Of a DNA stretch of 11,960 bases, positions 8,798-11,960 are shown in pieces (within the stretch, counting starts at the first letter, position 1; the number at the start of each line of letters is the position of its first letter). The DNA is taken from NCBI GenBank assembly GCA_028565635.1, contig JAOXYB010098049.1, positions 1 through 11,960 on the forward strand. Direction: 5' to 3'. The notes below the pieces were generated by a model. It saw nothing but the letters and a program-made list of their open reading frames with translations. It was not told the DNA's origin and did no database searches. The DNA is from Phoronis ovalis (lineage: Eukaryota; Phoronida; Phoronidae). The translations under genes were made by a program, and so were the position numbers.

Positions 8798-8815
8798 TTA
8801 CTTGATATCAAGTAA
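8798..8815. repeat. Perfect 18-bp palindrome
   Basis: TTACTTGATATCAAGTAA is its own reverse complement with no loop. It could be a dimeric factor site or chance in AT-rich DNA. Confidence 0.9.
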
Positions 8816-9021
8816 TTATAGCAATTCAAGACTTAATTGTTGAGATATGAAAAACTTACCTACAAAATATATATAACATAATTAAGGCCAGTCCAAAAAG
8901 AAACCTTGCTTAATTAACAGGTGCGACCACTTCAAATTTTGACATTTTCACTTTTATTTTTTTTTAATAAACAGTATTGAATGGACACAACTGCTTTAAA
9001 TTTTTTTAATCGTTTTGCCTT

Positions 9022-9162
9022 AACAGTAAAAAAAAGTCTGACTGACTTCTAAAGAGCTTTCACCCATTAAACACTTTTTTTGACAATTAAGTAACAAAAA
9101 AACAGCAAGACTAACTCAGATTTTAAGGGCTTTCACCTGCTAAATGACTTATCTTTTTGGTG
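9022..9162 (+). repeat. Diverged tandem duplication, period about 79 bp
   Basis: Copy 1 starts AACAGTAA at 9022 and includes GACTGACTTCTAAAG and GCTTTCACCCATTAAA. Copy 2 starts AACAGCAA at 9101 and includes GACTAACTCAGATTTTAAGG and GCTTTCACCTGCTAAA, both ending in T-rich DNA. Shared landmarks are in the same order with small indels. Confidence 0.6.
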
Positions 9163-9449
9163 TGGCCTAAATATTCAAAACTGATGACCATTGTAAACTC
9201 CCTAAGGAACTATAAAATATGTGGAAGTCTGAACACTGGATGAATTAATTTGTACATTCCAAACAGTGAAGTGGAGCATAAAGTCCGTTTGTCCGTTAGA
9301 TCAATGGGGTCTTCTCACAGCTATTCCATTAGCTAATAAACCCCCTTTTACCTGTTTTTATAAAGCTGCAAGCACCATTGCACTATACAGTTTACCAGAC
9401 TTTAAAAAACCAGGAAACAGTTTTTTGTTAAACAAATTACTGAGTAGAT

Positions 9450-9860
9450 GTATTCAGGCCCGTTAGATGGGGGGGGCATTGGGTACAAACGCACCCACCT
9501 TTTAAAATGGTAGGAACATATTTAATGATAAAGCACCCGTACCCCCTCCCTTTGAAGTGGGTGGACCATTAGTGTAATGTTAATGCATCCCCACTTTTGA
9601 ATCGAGAGAAAAACACGCGGGCCCCCCCCCCCTTTGGAACAGAATTTTTTTGTGTGCATTATATGACGTTAGCACTTATTCTGGGCGTATTGTTACAATA
9701 GGAATGGAATAGGAATGGAAATGTCCTTTTTTTTGCTTGTCAATTTTTTATGGAAGCAACCTTTTTTGGATTACTGAACTGATATTTTCTGAAATCGGTA
9801 ATTCTAAAAACACCACAAACGCACCCATCTTTTGAAAAAGTGTCTGACGGGCCTGGTATT
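9450..9860. mobile_element. Non-autonomous DNA transposon (MITE), 401 bp, with 13-bp inverted ends and 5-bp target duplication
   Basis: The left end CAGGCCCGTTAGA (9455-9467) and right end TCTGACGGGCCTG (9843-9855) are inverted repeats matching at 12 of 13 bases. GTATT lies directly outside both ends (9450-9454 and 9856-9860), a 5-bp target-site duplication. Inside, a subterminal motif recurs in one orientation: ACAAACGCACCCACCTTTTAAAA (from 9485), related copies near 9532, 9585 and 9618, and ACAAACGCACCCATCTTTTGAAAA (from 9817). There is no transposase frame. The CAGG termini and 5-bp duplication suggest a hAT-related source element; that assignment is inference. Confidence 0.75.
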
Positions 9861-9900
9861 ATGACTATTGTTATACTGGAAAAATTCTATACAAAGCCTA

Positions 9901-10246
9901 TACCTAACCAGTGTACACTCGAACTGTCAATCCATACTTTAGCATCTGTTTCCTACCATTTGAACCCTTTTTCCTTGTTTCGCACCAAAATTCCTGCTAC
10001 TTGAACAGTCATTTCCGTAGACTCGCAAATGTTGCCAGGTACAGATTTCCGGAGACTCGAACGCTTGTCGCACAGCAGGTCAGAGTTTCTGGAAATCTGT
10101 ACGAGTTCCTGTCAACTGGTGCCAGTCTACGGAAATGACGGTTCGAGTAGTAGAAATTTCGGTGTGATACCCCAAAAAAGCATTCGAATGGTAGGAAACA
10201 GGTGCGCGAGTGCGGATTGACGGTTCGAGTCTACGCTAGTTAGGTA
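9901..10246. mobile_element. Foldback MITE, 342 bp, almost entirely one imperfect hairpin, flanked by TA
   Basis: The left arm (about 9903-10062) and right arm (about 10080-10244) are inverted copies of each other around a short loop. Matched blocks include CCTAACC/GTTAGG at the tips, GTCAATCC, TGTTTCCTACCATT, GTCATTTCCGTAGACT and GTACAGATTTCC. TA occurs just outside both tips (9901-9902 and 10245-10246), as expected for insertion at TA by Tc1/mariner-like or similar transposases. The motif CTCGAAC-N-GTCA is repeated within each arm. It begins 40 bases after the previous MITE's duplication. The open frames at 9911-10138 and 10029-10220 lie inside this hairpin and are not genes. Confidence 0.8.
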
Positions 10247-11576
10247 GGCCTGTAAACATTAAATGCATATTATTATTTTGAAGATTTGCTTTGATGCCGA
10301 TGCAGCATTTAGTGGGAGGGGGCTGGAACAGAAATGTATGAGAAGACTGTGCATTACATGATCGAGAGGGAAAATATGAAGTCCATAGTGTTAGAAATAC
10401 CTAGTTGGTAGTTGGTCTTGAATGCACATTCAAAAAATCTATTCATGTTTATACCTATAGTTAAATATCCTGTAAGGGGGCAATACGAAAGTGGTTATAC
10501 CCACACTTCACATGGCTATTGAAACAGTCCCTACTGGAGCTCCAAAAAATATCACTCTTGTACTGTCTGTCTGCCCTGGGTAAGGTCAAAAAGTAGACCC
10601 ATATTCATATTAACATGATGAAAACTAACTCAGTAATTTCTAGCAAATTTACAGAAAGTGGAACTTTAACATACCCAAATTTACACACACTGTACATACT
10701 CAAAATATGGAATCATATTTATACCTAAAAGGACTAATATTGATTCATATTTGCATGCATGCACATCCACAGATGGCTACTCTGGGGAAATGCCATGTGG
10801 ATATATATACACACTATAATGTTGGATGATATATACTTATTAAAAATTAAAGCTTGCAGGTTGATCTCATCACAAATTTTGCTGGTGTCAGTCTTGATAA
10901 ACCCAATGCCCCTATTAGTGACTAGATGTTCCATAAATATAAGAAAATCAATAAAATTAACTTATGCATATTTCTTACATTTGTTGAAATAGAACAAGCT
11001 CCATTGGAGAGGGGGTGCAGTTTATGGGAAATTTTGATAACTGAACATCAACAATACCTGACACATCACACCGCCCTACCAAAAGGTTCTGGAACAACCT
11101 GCATACAAATTTGATGCTTTATTGTTTACTACTAAACAGTTGTTTGCTAGATTTATTATGCGCTCCTCTCATTTTTTATCACTTTTTAGTATAAAGTGAA
11201 TGTGAACTATTTCCTCTGCGGTTGAATATTCAACGTTGTGTTGCAATAGGGGAATGCTAAAATAGCTTGTGAAGAACACACAGCATCATGACATTATTGG
11301 TGAGCCGACATTTACCCGCATTATTATTAAAAGTAAGCATTATAGAACTCTTGATCAAATGCAGGTAATTAATATCCACATATTTCCACTATCAATGATC
11401 TGTAGGTTTCTGCCATATACGTTCATTAACCTACAACTAATATTTTGTACAACTGCCAAAGCTGGAATGAAGAAAAAGTTTTAAGAGACAAATAGTAGAC
11501 ATGATACAGTTTTTTAAAATCCATGTATATGCAACTTTTCATATTAAACAGCAGAAAACAAAATTTGCAAACTTAC
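10247..11576. other. AT-rich non-coding stretch; no recognisable gene
   Basis: Open frames here (10734-10934 minus; 10759-10992, 10926-11114 and 11269-11484 plus) overlap one another on both strands, have no family motif, and lack convincing splice-site pairs. No RNA gene or clear transposon end was recognised. Confidence 0.45.
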
Positions 11577-11626
11577 TGTAGGGTTTCCAAAAATTTCTAC
11601 TACAACTTGTGCATGAACATATTTTC
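11577..11626 (-). CDS. Candidate 50-base internal coding exon, unrecognised product
   Basis: On the minus strand tttacaatattttag is followed by 50 bases and then a consensus donor GTAAGT (ACTTAC at 11571-11576 on the plus strand). Read with two leading bases, the exon encodes K-Y-V-H-A-Q-V-V-V-E-I-F-G-N-P-T and ends in phase 0. The alternating hydrophobic V-V-V-E-I-F looks like a beta strand. One of the other two frames is closed by TAG; the other is open but Cys-rich and less protein-like. The family was not recognised. It does not end in G-G-W, so it is not the expected neighbour of the Bcl-2 family exon and would belong to another minus-strand gene, an alternative exon, or chance. Confidence 0.3.
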
Positions 11627-11960
11627 CTAAAATATTGTAAAACTTAAGTCTGCTACGAAATGATAAAAATTATCAATAAAATATAGTCCCATGAGAGAAA
11701 ATGGCCAGATAACCTGTGCATAAACAATAGCTAATTTAGTGATAGCGCGTTCTTTGACAAAGTTATTAGTTTTTACTGTGTGCTTGTAAAGCCTCAAATT
11801 TACCCCACGATACTTAATTGATAATAAGTAGTAAAATTCACGGCGGTGACCAGTATATGCTCAACTAGAAATAACGAATTAGATGTATATACTACTATTT
11901 TCATTTTAATTGAATCTTATGACAATCATCATTAAAAAGGTTAAGGTTTACAATCCTGTA
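11627..11960. other. AT-rich end of window, nothing recognised
   Basis: No coding, RNA or transposon signal could be supported in these last 334 bases. Confidence 0.4.

Larger units (their letters stand above)
6595..9449 (-). other. Probable large intron of the Bcl-2 family gene, first part; repeats only
   Basis: No exon ending in G-G-W next to a GT donor, and no BH1 motif (N-W-G-R), was found on the minus strand. The DNA is AT-rich with A/T runs, GC-rich transposon-like patches (7074-7160 and 7733-8024), a degenerate minisatellite (8078-8193), a perfect palindrome (8798-8815) and a diverged duplication (9022-9162). If the BH1-BH3 exon lies beyond the window, the intron exceeds 5.3 kb. That is plausible because the homologous intron is very long in human BCL2. 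Confidence 0.5.

Noticed and set aside
8857-8862. Minus-strand GTAAGT donor
   Set aside because: All three frames upstream of it are closed by stops within a short distance, so no coding exon can end there.
9911-10220. Two open frames of 75 and 63 codons
   Set aside because: Both lie within the foldback MITE, whose inverted arms explain the open frames; no transposase motif is present.
10222-10231. GGTTCGAGTC, resembling a tRNA T-loop/B box
   Set aside because: There is no cloverleaf, A box or acceptor stem around it; it is one copy of a repeated motif within the foldback arms.
11577-11626. This candidate exon as the direct upstream partner of the Bcl-2 family exon
   Set aside because: The phases are compatible, but it ends in G-N-P-T, not the G-G-W needed to complete BH2.
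1-11960. CRISPR array, bacterial operon or prophage
   Set aside because: No regularly spaced direct repeats, no gene clusters with ribosome binding sites, and clear eukaryotic splice and transposon signals.

Overview
The window looks like nuclear DNA of an invertebrate animal. It is AT-rich and gene-poor, with long non-coding stretches, a microsatellite, a decayed LINE end, non-autonomous DNA transposons, split genes with GT-AG splice signals, and a Bcl-2 family exon (a metazoan family). There is no operon-like packing. A marine invertebrate (mollusc, hemichordate, lancelet, cnidarian or similar) fits best, but the species cannot be fixed from the sequence.

Layout. Bases 3-236 (+) are the last 77 codons of a non-LTR retrotransposon reverse-transcriptase ORF, followed by a TATG/TGTA microsatellite (271-390). 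Bases 940-1782 (+) hold the one complete gene: an uninterrupted 280-residue coding exon for a class III extradiol-dioxygenase (LigB-type) protein. A strong 3' splice site lies 16 bases before its ATG, and a 3' UTR probably runs to AATAAA signals near 2465-2507. Bases 2508-6453 hold no recognisable gene, only short tandem repeats, a 15-base G tract and a possible TATA/ATG/donor cluster near 3439-3506. Bases 6594-6454 (-) are the terminal coding exon of a Bcl-2 family gene: the second half of BH2, a linker, and a C-terminal membrane anchor. It starts at the phase-0 intron position known inside BH2 in this family. The plus- and minus-strand genes converge.

Bases 6595-11960 are mostly the large intron upstream of that exon, unless another gene intervenes. 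They carry repeats: GGGAG-rich hAT-like ends (7848-7868 and a second copy at 8004-8024), a degenerate ~40-bp minisatellite (8078-8193), an 18-bp palindrome (8798-8815), a diverged ~79-bp duplication (9022-9162), and two adjacent non-autonomous transposons. The first is 9455-9855, with 13-bp inverted ends and a GTATT target duplication. The second is a near-complete foldback at 9903-10244 flanked by TA. A 50-base candidate exon lies on the minus strand at 11626-11577.

The two genes have no evident functional link: one suggests ring-cleavage or related metal-dependent chemistry, the other apoptosis control. No multi-gene novel system is visible. The points most worth following are the animal LigB-type gene with an intronless coding region and the paired MITEs.
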